Below are positions 43,588-54,960 of a stretch of 64,000 nucleotides of DNA, in pieces. Position numbers and translations under genes: made by a program. Under the pieces are notes generated by a model, which saw only the letters and a program-made list of their open reading frames with translations, had not been told where the DNA came from and ran no database searches. Source of the stretch: Takakia lepidozioides (Eukaryota; Streptophyta; Takakiopsida; Takakiales; Takakiaceae); contig CM060733.1 in assembly GCA_030704615.1 (NCBI GenBank), positions 44,826,001 to 44,890,000 of the forward strand. The letters run 5' to 3'. Each line of letters opens with the position of its first letter. The stretch's first letter is position 1.

Positions 43588-43630
43588 AGTAGTCACGCTG
43601 CCATATGGGAATGGTGGCGAAGTCTTACGA

Positions 43631-45333
43631 GTGTCGGAAACACCCAAACCCGTGAGAGGGCGAATAAACCTTCTGTCAGTAAGGGAGTGGGCCGTGGATG
43701 AGTCACACGAGCCCCAGTTTTTGCTTTACGTCAGACAAGTGAAGGGAGAAGGCGATGGGGAGCCGAGCCCAGATTGGATCAAGGGGATTTTGGAGAAATA
43801 CCAGGATGTGATGCCGGAGGATTTACCAAGCAGCTTGCCACCGCGAAGAGGAGTTGACCACAAGATTGAGGTGATACCAAGATCGGAACTGCCTGCCAAG
43901 GCGCCCTACTGGTTGAGCCACAGAGAGTTGGTCGAGCTGAAGACTCATCTCAAGGATCTAATGTCAAAGGGGTACATCCGGCCGAGTAAGTCACCTTACA
44001 GAGCCCCGGTGCTATTCGCAGACAAGAAGGATGGGACGCTGCGGATGTGTGTCGATTACAGGGCTCTGAATAAGGTGACTATCAAAAACCGGTACCCTTT
44101 GCCAAGGATCGACGACCTTTTTGACCGGTTGGCAGGACCGAAGTATTTCAGCCGGATCGATTTGCACTCTGGCTATCATCAAATTCGAGTGGCGGAAGGA
44201 AATGAGGAGAAGACCGCATGCAGGACAAGGTATGGTTCATATGAGTTCTTGGTGATGCCTTTTGGGCTCACCAACGCACCCACAACCTTTAGCACGCTAA
44301 TGAACAGCCTTTTCAGGAGTGGTTGGATGACTTTGTGATCGTGAACATTGACGACATCTTGGTGTACTTGAAAACAAAGGAGGAGCACCTGGAGCACCTC
44401 AAAAGGGTGTTCCAGAAATTGCGGGAAGGGAAGCTGTATGCCAAAGCTTCAAAGTGCGAATTCGGGGTCACAAAAGTGGAGTTCCTGGGGCATGTGATTA
44501 CACATGATGGGATCAAAATGGATGATAGAAAGGTGGGGCCGATCTTGGACTGGGAGCCTCGGACTTCGGTCCCGGGAGTGCGATCCTTCCTAGGACTCAC
44601 CTCCTATTACCGGAAGTATGTGAGAAATTTCGCCAAGATCGCGGGGCCGCTGTCGGACCTTCTGTGTAAATCCAAAGTCTGGGTATGAAACACCTTTTGT
44701 GGCCAAGCTTTTGCTGAATTGAAGCAGCGGATGGCGGAAGCTCCAGTCTTGAAAATCCCGGAGTTCGACCGTCCGTTCGAGATTCATACAGATGCGTCGG
44801 ACTTCGTGATTGGGGGTGTACTCATGCAAGATGGACGTCTAGTGGCTTACGAAAGTAAGAAACTGAATGAAGATGAGCGACGGTGGCCGACGCACGAGAA
44901 AGAGATGAAGGCAGTGGTGCATTGCCTTGAGCTTTGGCGCCACTATGTTGGTTCCAACCCAGTGAAGGTGTTCACGGACAATGTCACGGTGAAGTATTTT
45001 GCCACGCAGCCTAAGTTGTCCCCAAAACAACTGAGGTGGCAAGATACTTTGGCGGTGTTCGACGTGGATATCCAGTACAAACCGGGACGAGACAATGTGG
45101 TGGCCGATGCTTTAAGTAGAAAGCGACAGCTCATGTTGGTGTACAAAGGCGAGACGGTGCTCCAAAGGAAGATCCGGAAGGCTTGCCGGAAGGATGAGAT
45201 GGCGAAGTCCGTGATGTGGGACTTGAGGATGGGGGTTAAATCGCAGTTCCACTTGCAAAATGGACTACTCCGGTATAAGCAAAAGCGTCTCTACGTGCCA
45301 AAGGGAGGGATCAGAGATAGTCTCTTGAGATAA
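43631..45333 (+). pseudogene. Chromovirus reverse transcriptase and RNase H
   Basis: The RT region contains [36 protein letters not shown] and [18 protein letters not shown], then a frame break near 44320. The catalytic box reads VNIDDILVYL, with the two catalytic aspartates kept and the usual tyrosine replaced by Asn-Ile context. FLGLTSYYRKYVRNFAKIAG precedes a TGA at about 44686-44688. RNase H (44719-45333) shows HTDASDFVIGGVL, HEKEMKAVVHCLELWRHYV, FTDNVTVKYF and RDNVVADALSRK. Confidence 0.9.
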
Positions 45334-45929
45334 TGCCATGATGGCCCGCTTGCGGGCCACGACGGAGCCAAGCACACCACGGCACTCTTGAAGAAAGAGT
45401 ATTTCTGGCCCAATCTTAGGAAAACAAACAATGTGGATTGCAATGACATTTGCAATCCTATCCGGACCGGTCCAAATGAATGCCAGACTCCAGAAGGTTG
45501 AATATCAAGAATTTCTGACTACCTCCGGAAGTGAGTCCGAAGTTTGTACCTCCGTATGTGGGACCCTTTCGCATCCGGAAGGTTATGAATGAGGATGTAT
45601 ATGAATTGGAGCTGCCGGCAAACAGCAAGGTGCATCCGGTATTCCACGTCTCCATTTTGAAGCCTTACTTCAAAGATGAAGCGCGTCCGAATCGGCATCA
45701 TGTATTGCGTCAGCCACCTGTGCTGTTGGATCATGAAAATGAACCCGAGTGCGAGGTGGAGGCAGTGCTTAAGTCAAGGAGGTTCAAGAACCGAGAAACA
45801 AAGTATCTTGTGAAATGGAAGGGGTATCATCATGTGGAGGCATCTTGGGTGCGTGCCTCAGAAATGGGAAACGCATCCGAGGCGGTTGCAGCGTTCAAAG
45901 GGCGACCTCAAAAGCGGAAAAAGCGTTGA
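45334..45929 (+). pseudogene. Integrase remnant and chromodomain
   Basis: A short piece resembling the HHCC zinc region (CHDGPLAGHDGAKHT, LKKEYFWPNLRK) breaks off near 45425. The catalytic integrase core is absent. The frame 45531-45929 has PPYVGPFRIRKVMNEDVYEL, KVHPVFHVSILKPYF and the chromodomain TKYLVKWKGYHHVEASWVRA. Chromodomains target integration to heterochromatin. Confidence 0.85.
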
Positions 45930-45963
45930 TGGGGACATCAACCTTGGAGCGTGGGGGAGGAAA

Positions 45964-47480
45964 TGCATGCTTAGCCCAGCTTAGCTAGCTCAGGAATCCG
46001 ATTGCAAAAACTTGTATTATACAAATTTTGTTATAAATGAAATGGTTTCCAAATGTTGTGTGTCCTATTTTGTTTGGAATGGTGATGCATGGTATGGTTG
46101 GCTAGTGTGTAGAATGCATGCAAGCTTACAAAAGTGGGAGAGGTAAATTGGGTTAATCGTGTGTTTGCGCAGTGCTGAAATTGGGTGACTCTCAGCCAAG
46201 GGGCAAGGAAACTTACGCCTTCCTTGGGGTTCACGTGCTAGTGCGCACCTGGCGCGTGCGCGTACTATAACTGCGCTACCGATGGGGTTGCATTGTAGTG
46301 TGGGCTAATGCGGAAGCTACGTGCTTCCGTTCACGTACTATAATCGTGTGGCCTCGGGACGAAGTCGTAGTGCGGCTTCGGCGTGTTCCCGTACCTTAGG
46401 CCACCATTCCAAGGCGGACCCAATTGTAATGATTGGGGCGCACGGTTTGTTTAAGGTTATCTTCCTAGTAAAAAAGGGTTCAAGGTGAACCCTTGCTCAA
46501 GGTGATCCCAAAAACGGCATCATGAGCGGTTGCAAGCAATGTTGTTGCAGTAAGGCGATTTAATCCTCGAGGAGGATCGTTCCTTGGCCTTGAAGTAGAC
46601 CAAGAAGTGTGCACTGGGAGGAGCTTGAGAGGCTCCACCCTTGGCCGGGACTTGGAGGAAGTTGGCCGAACTAGCTAGTGGAGAGTAGAGTCAAGTGTGG
46701 GGTTTGGTACTTTGCCATGGGACGCCATGGTACGCCATGGTACGGAAACAAACTCCTTGATATGGGATGCCACAACTTGGATGTTTGTTTCTACAAAATG
46801 GACAAGTCGATGAGGACATCGACTCCCTGTTGGTAGGGGTGTGTGTCACAGCCCTTTGCCTTGAGGGCAGGGGGTTGGGACACAAGAGGGGCTGCCCCTG
46901 TGGTGGGGGCAGTGGTAGCGATAGGTACGGGTGGCTGAAGCACCTTTGAGTGCCCAAGGCACCCAAGGAGGCGGAGGCGCTCACTAGGTGGAGCCCCACA
47001 CACCGGGTTGCGGTGGGGGTGGCTCCACAAGGGGTGGTGGTAGCTTAGCGGGACTTAGTGGGGGTGGCATAGGACTCACCATGGGGCGGAGACCTCGTGG
47101 TGGGAGTCGTGGGGAGTCTTGGGATTCATCACGGTCCAATGGGGCCGTGGTGGGTGGGCCAAGACTCATCGCGATTCATCACCGGGAGTCGAGGGTCTTC
47201 GTGGTGGTTCGCCATAAAAAGGCATGGTTGTTTGCCCGCGGACATTGACAGAAGTATATATAGGGAGCAGTAACCCCGAGAACGGTGCAAGCCCGTTGGT
47301 GACCAAAAACTAGTGAGTAAGCAAACGTGCCGGAAAGCGACCGAGGAGTGGGGAGCTATTCTAGGCTGCCATCTACCAAAGGGAATTTCCACTAGACGCA
47401 AATAGGTGGAGGGTCTTTTGGAAGAGTAAAGGGGGACCGTTATGTCTCGGTGAGTAGCCGAAGCTCCAAGTTGGCCCGAC
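45964..47480 (+). repeat. Putative chromovirus LTR and adjoining leader
   Basis: The sequence after the polypurine tract starts TGCATGCTTAG. A TATA box (AGTATATATAGGG) lies at 47252-47264, consistent with an LTR promoter. The interior has a duplicated CACGTACTATAA / GCGTACTATAA motif near 46260-46330 and GGGGTGG-rich repeats near 46900-47160. The 3' boundary is not certain. Confidence 0.5.
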
Positions 47481-47561
47481 GGTCAGGATGGGAGTTAGGC
47501 GCGCGCATCAAAGCGAGTAACTATGACTTGAAGGGGAGCTTACCGAAGTGAGGTGCGCGAC

Positions 47562-47770
47562 AGAGTCACCCTCCCGCTCGGCCTTCTTGTGGTTCAGCTC
47601 CGTACGGCCTTGTCTTTCACCCTTAGGGACATCCGAGAAACATTCAGCCCTCTCGATTGCCTCGTTCAAAGTCTTAGGTGGCTTTTCTTCCAACTTTCGC
47701 CTGGCCCATGGGGCCAGTCCCGCCACAAAGTTGAAGACCATTTCTGGTTCTGCCATGTGCTTACTGCAGT
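47562..47770 (-). pseudogene. Inverted gag fragment of a related chromovirus
   Basis: The minus-strand frame includes MAEPEMVFNFVAGLAPWARR and TLNEAIERAECFSDVPKGER, nearly identical to gag at about 42715-42905 on the plus strand. It is a second element or an inverted rearranged piece adjoining the LTR. Confidence 0.9.
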
Positions 47771-47774
47771 ATAG

Positions 47775-48189
47775 CATTAGATGGTGCCTCGCTTTTACTC
47801 CTTGCACGGTTTTCCTTCGGTGCATTGTCCCTAGGCCCAATTTGCAGGTGCCGGGTTTTTCCCCATGAAGGTTTTTAACCCAGCAATGGAGGAGGCTCCA
47901 CTGAGGGGTATGTCTGCAATCTTACCTCGCAGAGCTCGGATTTTAAAGGGGGGGAGCCTTCACATATGTGATGCCGCATTCTCTCCTTGCCTCATAATGG
48001 TGGTTTTCAGTCAAACCTGACAGTGACCATCCCTGTCTTTATGTATTTGGCGGCCGAACCGTTATACATACGCTGAAATATTGGTAAGGCTCAGAATTTT
48101 GTGTGGCCTTACGAGGCTGGTCAGACGACCGTCAGGGCGTCTCATTAATATATAGGAGCAAACTACCTTCATGTGTCAAGGACTTAGAA
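47775..48189. other. No gene recognised
   Basis: Retroelement-like GC-moderate sequence with no coding motif I can identify on either strand. Confidence 0.4.
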
Positions 48190-48330
48190 TTTTTTTGGCA
48201 TATGAATTTTACAACTACCTCCATGCAGGTAGTTTTAGGATTTTCTACATGAAGGTAGTTGCAAAACCAAGCTGAACTACCTGCATGAGAGTAGTTGCAT
48301 ACCACCTCCGTGGAGGTAACAGTAAGTGCC
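48190..48330. repeat. Cluster of short inverted repeats around ACTACCT/AGGTAGT
   Basis: ACTACCT and AGGTAGT(T) are repeated with CATG-containing loops: AACTACCTCCATGCAGGTAG near 48213, CATGAAGGTAGTTGCA near 48250, GAACTACCTGCATGAGAGTA near 48274 and CACCTCCGTGGAGGTAAC near 48303. Each can fold into a short hairpin. Confidence 0.75.
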
Positions 48331-48732
48331 ATCCGCCAGAATTTCCGTTCAAGGAATGGATCCCATGACCTGCATCGCCTCGTCGTCATCGACCTACCAC
48401 CAGACCACAAACTCCACCGTGCTGGTAGTCCGACGTTTTTTTAATATACTAGGGCTTCGCGTTGCTCCGCACTACTAGCGACGACTTCTGAGAAGGACGT
48501 CCGGACGGATGGGCCATACTGGAGGAACTTGAGAGAGAGTTGGAGGGGTTTTCCATGGGTCGTCTTGGTACAACAAGTAGATTTGGACTATGATAAATCA
48601 GTATTTTTTTATTATCCGTTGTGAGCATGCATTGGGACATGATAGACTTTTTGAAAAGGAGAAGGAGGATGGTCTTTATAAAATATGGTGGCCCTTACAT
48701 GGAACGTTTAGATATGTCTAATTTAAGCTCTA

Positions 48733-49453
48733 TCAAGCTATGCTTTTGCTCCAGTTGTCGTCATTCGACTTTGTCTCCTCTCGTGCTTTGGCCAACAGTT
48801 TGACCCCTTCTAGTTGGAATGAAAGCCCGTGTTTCTTTTGACGAAAATTCATCCAAGATCGGATGTTACACTTGACTGCAACGAGATCCCCTGAACGTAC
48901 GGATTCTCCATCCATTTTTTGGCCATTTCCGTTAAGGACTTCTATTGTATTGGACATCTCGTCGTTGTTTGTTTTTTGACGTTTGTTGTTACCGGACGTC
49001 GAGCCAGAGTTGTTTGCGTTAATTTTTAGGAGCTTTTCGTGAAGCTTATGTTGTTTCCACCTATCCACGTCATGTCCTCGCCTCTCCTCCTTCAATTATC
49101 AAACCATTTTGTATTGTATTTGCATAGTCGAACAAGAAATGGCTGTCTTCTATCAATATTGTGAATTTTGCGTCTTTTAGTTCTTTGGCGAAAGTCACGA
49201 ATCTGTAATTCCCGGTTTTGCCGATACCTACAAAGATTGCTATTTCTTCACGGTCCGAAGGGACGTTCCACAAGGCACTATGGGAGTTTGTCTTGTAGGG
49301 CAGGCGCTTCCATGTGTTCCCCACCTTTAAGGTATGATGGTCATTGGACGCGAAACTGTCGTATATCACGTTTGTCATGTCCTGGTGGGTTATTTCCTGG
49401 ATTTGTTGGTCCGTTTCAGTGTCTATTGTGTCGGCTATTTCCGACGTTGACAT
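48733..49453 (-). CDS. Uncharacterised acidic/basic protein, possible OB-fold ssDNA-binding C terminus
   Basis: Two overlapping minus-strand frames (49453-49070 and 49095-48733) appear to be one gene split by a single frame change near 49085. The first starts MSTSEIADTIDTETDQQIQE and contains NTWKRLPYKTNSHSALWNVP. The second has a Lys/Asn-rich linker (SGSTSGNNKRQKTNNDEMSN) and ends with SGDLVAVKCNIRSWMNFRQK followed by GLSFQLEGVKLL, a beta-rich pattern that resembles OB-fold single-strand DNA-binding domains. No intron is needed. Neighbours are transposon debris, so a transposon or DNA-virus origin is possible, but the family is not identified. Confidence 0.35.
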
Positions 49454-49470
49454 GGTTGTTTGTATGGTGC

Positions 49471-49491
49471 AGAGAGAGAGAGAGAGAGAGG
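49471..49491 (+). repeat. (AG)10 microsatellite
   Basis: Ten AG dinucleotides directly upstream (on the minus strand) of the ATG at 49453. Confidence 0.9.
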
Positions 49492-49993
49492 CAGGGGCAG
49501 ATGAAAGTAGGGTTTTTTAGGAGAATTAAACCCTAAGAGTGCGACTTTAAAATTAATCACGCTAATCTATAGAACTGTGGCTTTCTCTCTCAGACCGAGG
49601 TTGATGCTACACCGCTTTGTTGGGAAGTTAGGTGCAAGGTGCGATGTAACAGTATGCTATATTCCTCTGCTTCACCTGTACTTGGAAGCATCATTCGATT
49701 AGGGACCCTCTCACAATCGGTTATTTTTTTAGCAGCAAGACCTAGTGAAGACGAAAGGCCTAGTCCATTGATGTTTTATTCAGGCCCAGCTATGTTGATT
49801 GAGGAATTCCAATAGGAGATGGCCCTTCACTTCCTGATCACAATTGTTTTGTTCCTGTCATAAAACCAGAGAACCTCACATCAGAACGTATAGGCTTACA
49901 AATACATACAGATCCATCTGCACTTTTTCAGTGCTCAAAGACTAGCAAAGGCATCCGAATACACATGACGTTCACCTACCAGGCATCACCCAT

Positions 49994-51460
49994 TCACAAT
50001 CTCCAAAGCCTCCCTACCACACCCAGTACATAAACAGAGTACACATAAGTTCCTTGCTTTGCATCCTCAATGCACCCACATTGGGCATACATGTCCACCA
50101 GGGCAGAGTTCAGAATGACATCTGGTACAATTCCAGCTTTGACAATGTCACCATAGACCTCTTTTGACCTTTTCCAGGGCTGCCAGGCTTGCACAAGCAT
50201 TGCAATCACACAAAAACATGATGTGGTTGGGCTTCACCCCTTCCCCCATAATTTGATCATAGGTCTCCAAGTCCACCATCCCACGTCCCTGCTGTGCATA
50301 CCCTGCGATGTTTGTGAGTGTGCACCTGCTTTCCAGCTTCCAGACCTTTCTTGGCGTGAATCCACATCAGAGTTTGTTGGCACTAGGAAAGGGTTCAGAC
50401 TGAGCTGCTCAACTACTCCCTGGTCTTAGTGGATTTACATAGTGTGCCAAACACAACATCTGGTGCCAAAGCCTCATCCAGTGCCCCTGCTGTGCATACC
50501 CTGCAAGCATCGAGTTCCACGACACCACATCTCAGCAAACTATCAAAGGTTTACTCAACTAGTAACTTGCAGAAATGAACATGAAAATTTAAGGACAATT
50601 TCGATAAGAGGGGAAAACAGGGTGAAATGTTTTGAAGAAGGTGTCTTCATTAGCAGTGCCTGATTTTATGAATTGTGCCGCTGCTGCTGAATCTGGACCC
50701 ACACTTTTCCGCTTTTCCAGGGCTGCCAGGCTTGCACAAGCATTGCCAACGCACACAAACGTGATGTGGTTGCACTTCACCTTTTCCCCAACATTTGTTC
50801 ATAGGTCTCCAAGGCCTCCATCCTGCGCCCCTGCTGGCATATCCTGCAAGCAAGAACACTCCCTGCGCATCCTCAATGCTCCCACATTTGGCATCCATGT
50901 CCATGAGGGTATTGTTCAGAATCACATCTGGTACAATTCCAGCTTTGGCAATGCAACCATGGACCTTTTTGCCCTTCTCCAGGGCTGCCAGGCTTGCACA
51001 CGCACTGCAAACACACACAAACCTGATCAGCCCAAAACCAATGGCCAGCTTCTCACTGTGGTGGCAAAGAGAAAATTCCTTTTCCTCCTTCCCCACATCA
51101 TGAAATACAAAGCACATGTCAGGCACATACCCCGCCTCCTTTCATCTGCCCAGACAATCTTCTCAGCTCAGCATGGATTTCCTTAATTCTGGGATGCAAC
51201 CTGTCATCTACAGCGAAGGTGTGCACCCTGTTGCAAATCTCAATGCAGCAACGACCTGGCACCTGCTTTCCAGCTTCCAGACCTTTCATCTTGATGCACT
51301 TAAGCAAGAGACAAACAAACGTATCTGAATTTGCTGAAATGCCTCCAACATTAATTGGCATACATGTCCACGAGGGTATTGTGGGCCAGGGAAATGTATT
51401 GAAATAAGCGAGGAAAAAATAACCTCGGAGTACAGACCATGAGGATGAGAAAGGGGACAC
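49994..51460 (-). pseudogene. Mosaic PPR/DYW fragments
   Basis: Reading down the minus strand: an N-terminal PPR piece (DTFVCLLLKCIKMKGLEAGK, ~51300) passes directly into a DYW-domain piece (VHTFAVDDRLHPRIKEIHAE, ~51200). Then [12 protein letters not shown] (~51045) passes into an L-type PPR ([18 protein letters not shown], ~50990), then [14 protein letters not shown], then another L motif fused to N-terminal sequence ([11 protein letters not shown] and FFKTFHPVFPSYRN, ~50690-50600). A final PPR piece (VDMYAQCGCIEDAK) ends near 50060. Domain order is impossible for a normal PPR protein, so this is a rearranged relic of the same family as the genes at 8.8 and 54.9 kb. Confidence 0.8.
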
Positions 51461-51469
51461 GGGGACACC

Positions 51470-52150
51470 GCCCCAACCTAAAAATAGGAAGAGCTGCAGG
51501 AAGCTTAGGACAAGAAGATTCTGCAGCGAGGGTATGGAGCTGTGAAGGACTAGAAGCTGGCGTTCACGGTTCTAGTGCCTAGAAGAAAAGAAAGAAAGAT
51601 GGGCCTTAGATTTGCCCTTCCTAAGAGAGCGCTTGTGGCGCCAATTAACATCAGATTCCTCAGGCTCTTCTGACTGTCTAGCACTACGAGAGCTACACTA
51701 CAAGAGCTACCAACATGGCAGGAAGCAGTTGTTCCAGATAATCGTTGATTCTGTTGATCTTGAGCACAGCTGCCCTCCTTTTCCCCAGGTGTTATCAAAG
51801 CTAGTACCTTACAACAACGGTAGATGTTAAAATCTTTGGATACTCTATTACGGAGAGAAACAGAAGGAGAGAACAATAAAACACATCGAGGTGCACAGAG
51901 AAATAAATGTTGGAGTCAGGAAAACATACAAATCTGTAGAAGAAAGACGATGATGGAACTGTTTTTTCCCGGGACTTCACTGCTGGTGTTGGATGATCCT
52001 TCATCCATGGTGAAAAGCTCACAAAAAATGCGACAGCAAATGGTTTGTCAGCTCTGCTCTTCCTGCCGCTTTACTATTCAGTTACAAAACATGATACCTT
52101 TCACCCTTCATGTTTAAGTGGTGCACTTTCTTTTCATGGATGCTGCTGTT
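51470..52150. other. Spacer between PPR relics
   Basis: No domain is recognised. Possibly the 3' flank of the PPR-DYW gene. Short frames on both strands have no supporting motif. Confidence 0.4.
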
Positions 52151-54960
52151 TCACCAATAGTCTCCACAAGAACACACCCAGCCATCAAAGTGGTGAAAGC
52201 GATTGGCATCTTGTACAACAATTGCTGAGACAACAATCTTGGAGATGAACTTGGTGGCGGTGTGGCAGTGACCACACACCCAAAGATTTTTGATGACACG
52301 TCCCAGGGGGCGTGCTGATTAGCCCAAAAGCAATGGCCAGCTTCTCACTGTGGTAGCAAAGAGAAAATTCCTTTTGCTCCTCCTCCATATCATGCAATAC
52401 CAAGCGAGAGTGTCAGGCACATACCCTGCCTCCTTCATCTGCCCAGACAATCTTCCCAGCTCAGCATAGATTTCCTTGAATTTTGGATGGAATGTGTCAT
52501 CTACAATGACGGTGTGCACTATCTTAATGCAACACTGACCTCACTCCTTTATAACCCCTCTGACCTTCATCATTTTCATCACCTTTGCAGTCTCGTCCCA
52601 CCTGCCAGCTGCAGCATAGATGTTTGATAACAATACGTAACATGTTCATCCAACTTGAAAATAGATGTTGCCGCACGTTCTGCCATCTCCACATTGCCAT
52701 AAACTCTGCACGCACCAGCAAGGCCATCCACACCACAACATCTGGTTTGATTGGCATATTGTTAATGAAGTCCTTTGCCTCATCCAATTGCCCTGCAGAG
52801 CCAAGAAGGTTGACCATGCAGCCAAAGTGCTCTACTTTTGGAGTGACAACGTGATCTTGACTCAGAGAATTAAAGTAGTGTCGTGCTTCATCCACTAGGC
52901 CAACATGGCTGCATGCGGAGAGAACAGTAACACATATGAAGGTGATATTGTCTAGCTTCAAGCCTTCCTTTTGCATTCCTTCAAATAGTTGCAGGGCCTC
53001 CCTATGACAACCATGCTGGGCATATCCTGCAATCATCACATTCCAGGACACCACAGTTCGCTCAGCCATACTTTCGAACATTGCCTTTGCATCTTCAATG
53101 CTGCCACATTTGGCATACATGTCCATGAGGGTATTGTTCAGAATGACATCTGGTACAATCCCAACTTTGATGATGTCACCATGGACCTTTCTACCCTTTT
53201 CCAGGGCTGCCAGGCCTGCACATACATTGCAAACACAAACAAATGTGACCCGGTTGGGCTTCACACCTTCCTGCATCATTTGCTCATAAGTCTCCAAAGC
53301 CTCCATCCCACACCCATGCTGCACATATCCTGCAATCATCGAACTCCAGGACACTACATCTCGTTCAGCCATATTGTCAAACTCTCCCTTTGCACCTCTG
53401 ATGTTGCTGCATTTGGCATACATGTCCACAAGGGTATTGTTCAGAATCAGATCTGGTACGATTCCAGCTTTGATGATGTCTTCATGGACCTCTTAGCCTT
53501 TTTCCAGGGCTGACAGGCTCGCGTATGCATTGCAAATGCAAGTGAATGTGACCCGGTTGGGCTTCACCCCTTCCTGCATCATTTGCTCATAGGTCTCCAA
53601 AGCCTCCAGCTCATATCCATGCAGGGCATATCCTGCAATCATTATATTCCAGGACACTACATCCCGTTCAGCCATATTCTCGAACACTTCCTTTGCATCT
53701 CCGATGCTGCCACATTTGGCATACATGTCCATGAGGGCAGTGTTCAGAATGACATCTGCTACAATTCCAGCTTTGATAATGTCACCATGGACCTCTTTGC
53801 CCTTTTCCAGGGCTGCCAGGCTCACACATGCATTGCAAATACAAACAAATGTGGCCCGGTTGGGCTTCACCCTTCCTGCATCATTTGCTCATAGGTCTCC
53901 AAAGCCTCCATGCCACACCCATGCTGCACATATCCTACAATCATCGCATTCCAGGACACCACATCTCGTTCAGCCATATTTTTGAACACTCCCTTTGCAT
54001 CTTCGATGCTGCCACATTTGGCATACATGTCCACGAGGGTAGTGTTCAGAATGACATCTGGTACAAGTCCAGCTTTGATTACATCACCATGGACCTCTTT
54101 GCCCTTTTCCAAGGCTGCCAGGCTCACACACGCACTGCAGACACACACAAATGTGATCCGGTTGGGCTTCACTCCTTCCTGCATCATTTGCTCATAGGTC
54201 TCCAAAGCCTCTATGCCACACCCATGCCTGGCATATCCTGCGATTATTGCATTCCAGGATACCACATCCTGTGCAACCTTATTGTCGAACACCCCCTTTG
54301 CATCTTTGATGCTGCCGCATTTGTCATACATTCCCATGAGGGTTTTGTTCAGAATGACACCTGGTACAATTCCAGCTTTGATGATGTCACCATGGATCTC
54401 TTTGCCATTTTCCAGGGCTGCCAGGCTTGCACATGCATTGCAAACGCAAACAAATGTGACCCGGTTGGGCTTCACCCCTTCCTGCATCATTTGCTCATAT
54501 GTCTCCAAGGCATTCTTACCACACCCATACTTGGTAAATCCTACCATCATTGTATTCCATGTGAACAAACCTCGTTCAGGCATTTTGTTGAACACTTGGT
54601 GTGCAGCCATGATGCTCCCGCATTAAACATACATGTTCACAAGGGTGTTATGTAGGAAAACATTTGGTTTGAATCCACTTTGGGTAATGTGAGAGTGCAC
54701 CTGCTTTCCCATTTCCAGGCCTTTCATCTTGACGCACGCATGCAAGAGACAGACATAAGTATCTGTACCTGCTAAAATGCTTCCTTGGTTCAAAATTTGA
54801 AGAGTCTCTTTCAGTTTCCCTGCCTCACATAGTGTCCTCATATACCCGGAATTTCCAGAAGAGGTCCTGTGGACTCCCTCTCTTGGTCCTCTTTTGGAGG
54901 CTATGGTCATTGTGAGAGTGCCTGATTTTATCAATTGTGCCCTTGCTGCTGCTTGCAGTT
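52151..54960 (-). pseudogene. PLS-class PPR-DYW protein gene, broken
   Basis: The minus strand encodes an N-terminal region (GQLQAAARAQLIKSGT, then CEAGKLKETLQILNQGSILA), four to five near-identical PLS triplets of ~100 residues (landmark [14 protein letters not shown] spaced ~300 bp between 54405 and 53200), then E motifs (MVNLLGSAGQLDEAKDFINN) and a DYW domain. The DYW part keeps [12 protein letters not shown], the CxxCH site in [16 protein letters not shown] and the terminal CSCGDYW with TGA at 52151-52153. DYW domains deaminate C to U in organellar RNA. Breaks include a TAA in the MYVKCGS-type motif near 54624, frame changes near 53873, 53495, 52700, 52420 and 52290. It could be a recent pseudogene or partly assembly error. 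Confidence 0.85.

Larger units (their letters stand above)
42025..45929 (+). mobile_element. Ty3/gypsy chromovirus, internally deleted and frame-broken
   Basis: Gag, zinc knuckle, protease, reverse transcriptase, RNase H, a remnant of the integrase zinc-binding region and a C-terminal chromodomain occur in the order typical of plant chromoviruses. The integrase catalytic core is missing and several stops and frame changes are present, so it is a dead copy. A polypurine tract (CGTGGGGGAGGA, ending 45961) and a putative LTR follow. A matching upstream LTR is not found. Confidence 0.9.

Noticed and set aside
46691-47250. Gly/Pro-rich ORFs in the putative chromovirus LTR
   Set aside because: They are low-complexity translations of GGTGGGG repeats without start context or motifs.
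53583-54655. Plus-strand ORF of 275 residues
   Set aside because: It is the complement of PPR triplets on the minus strand.
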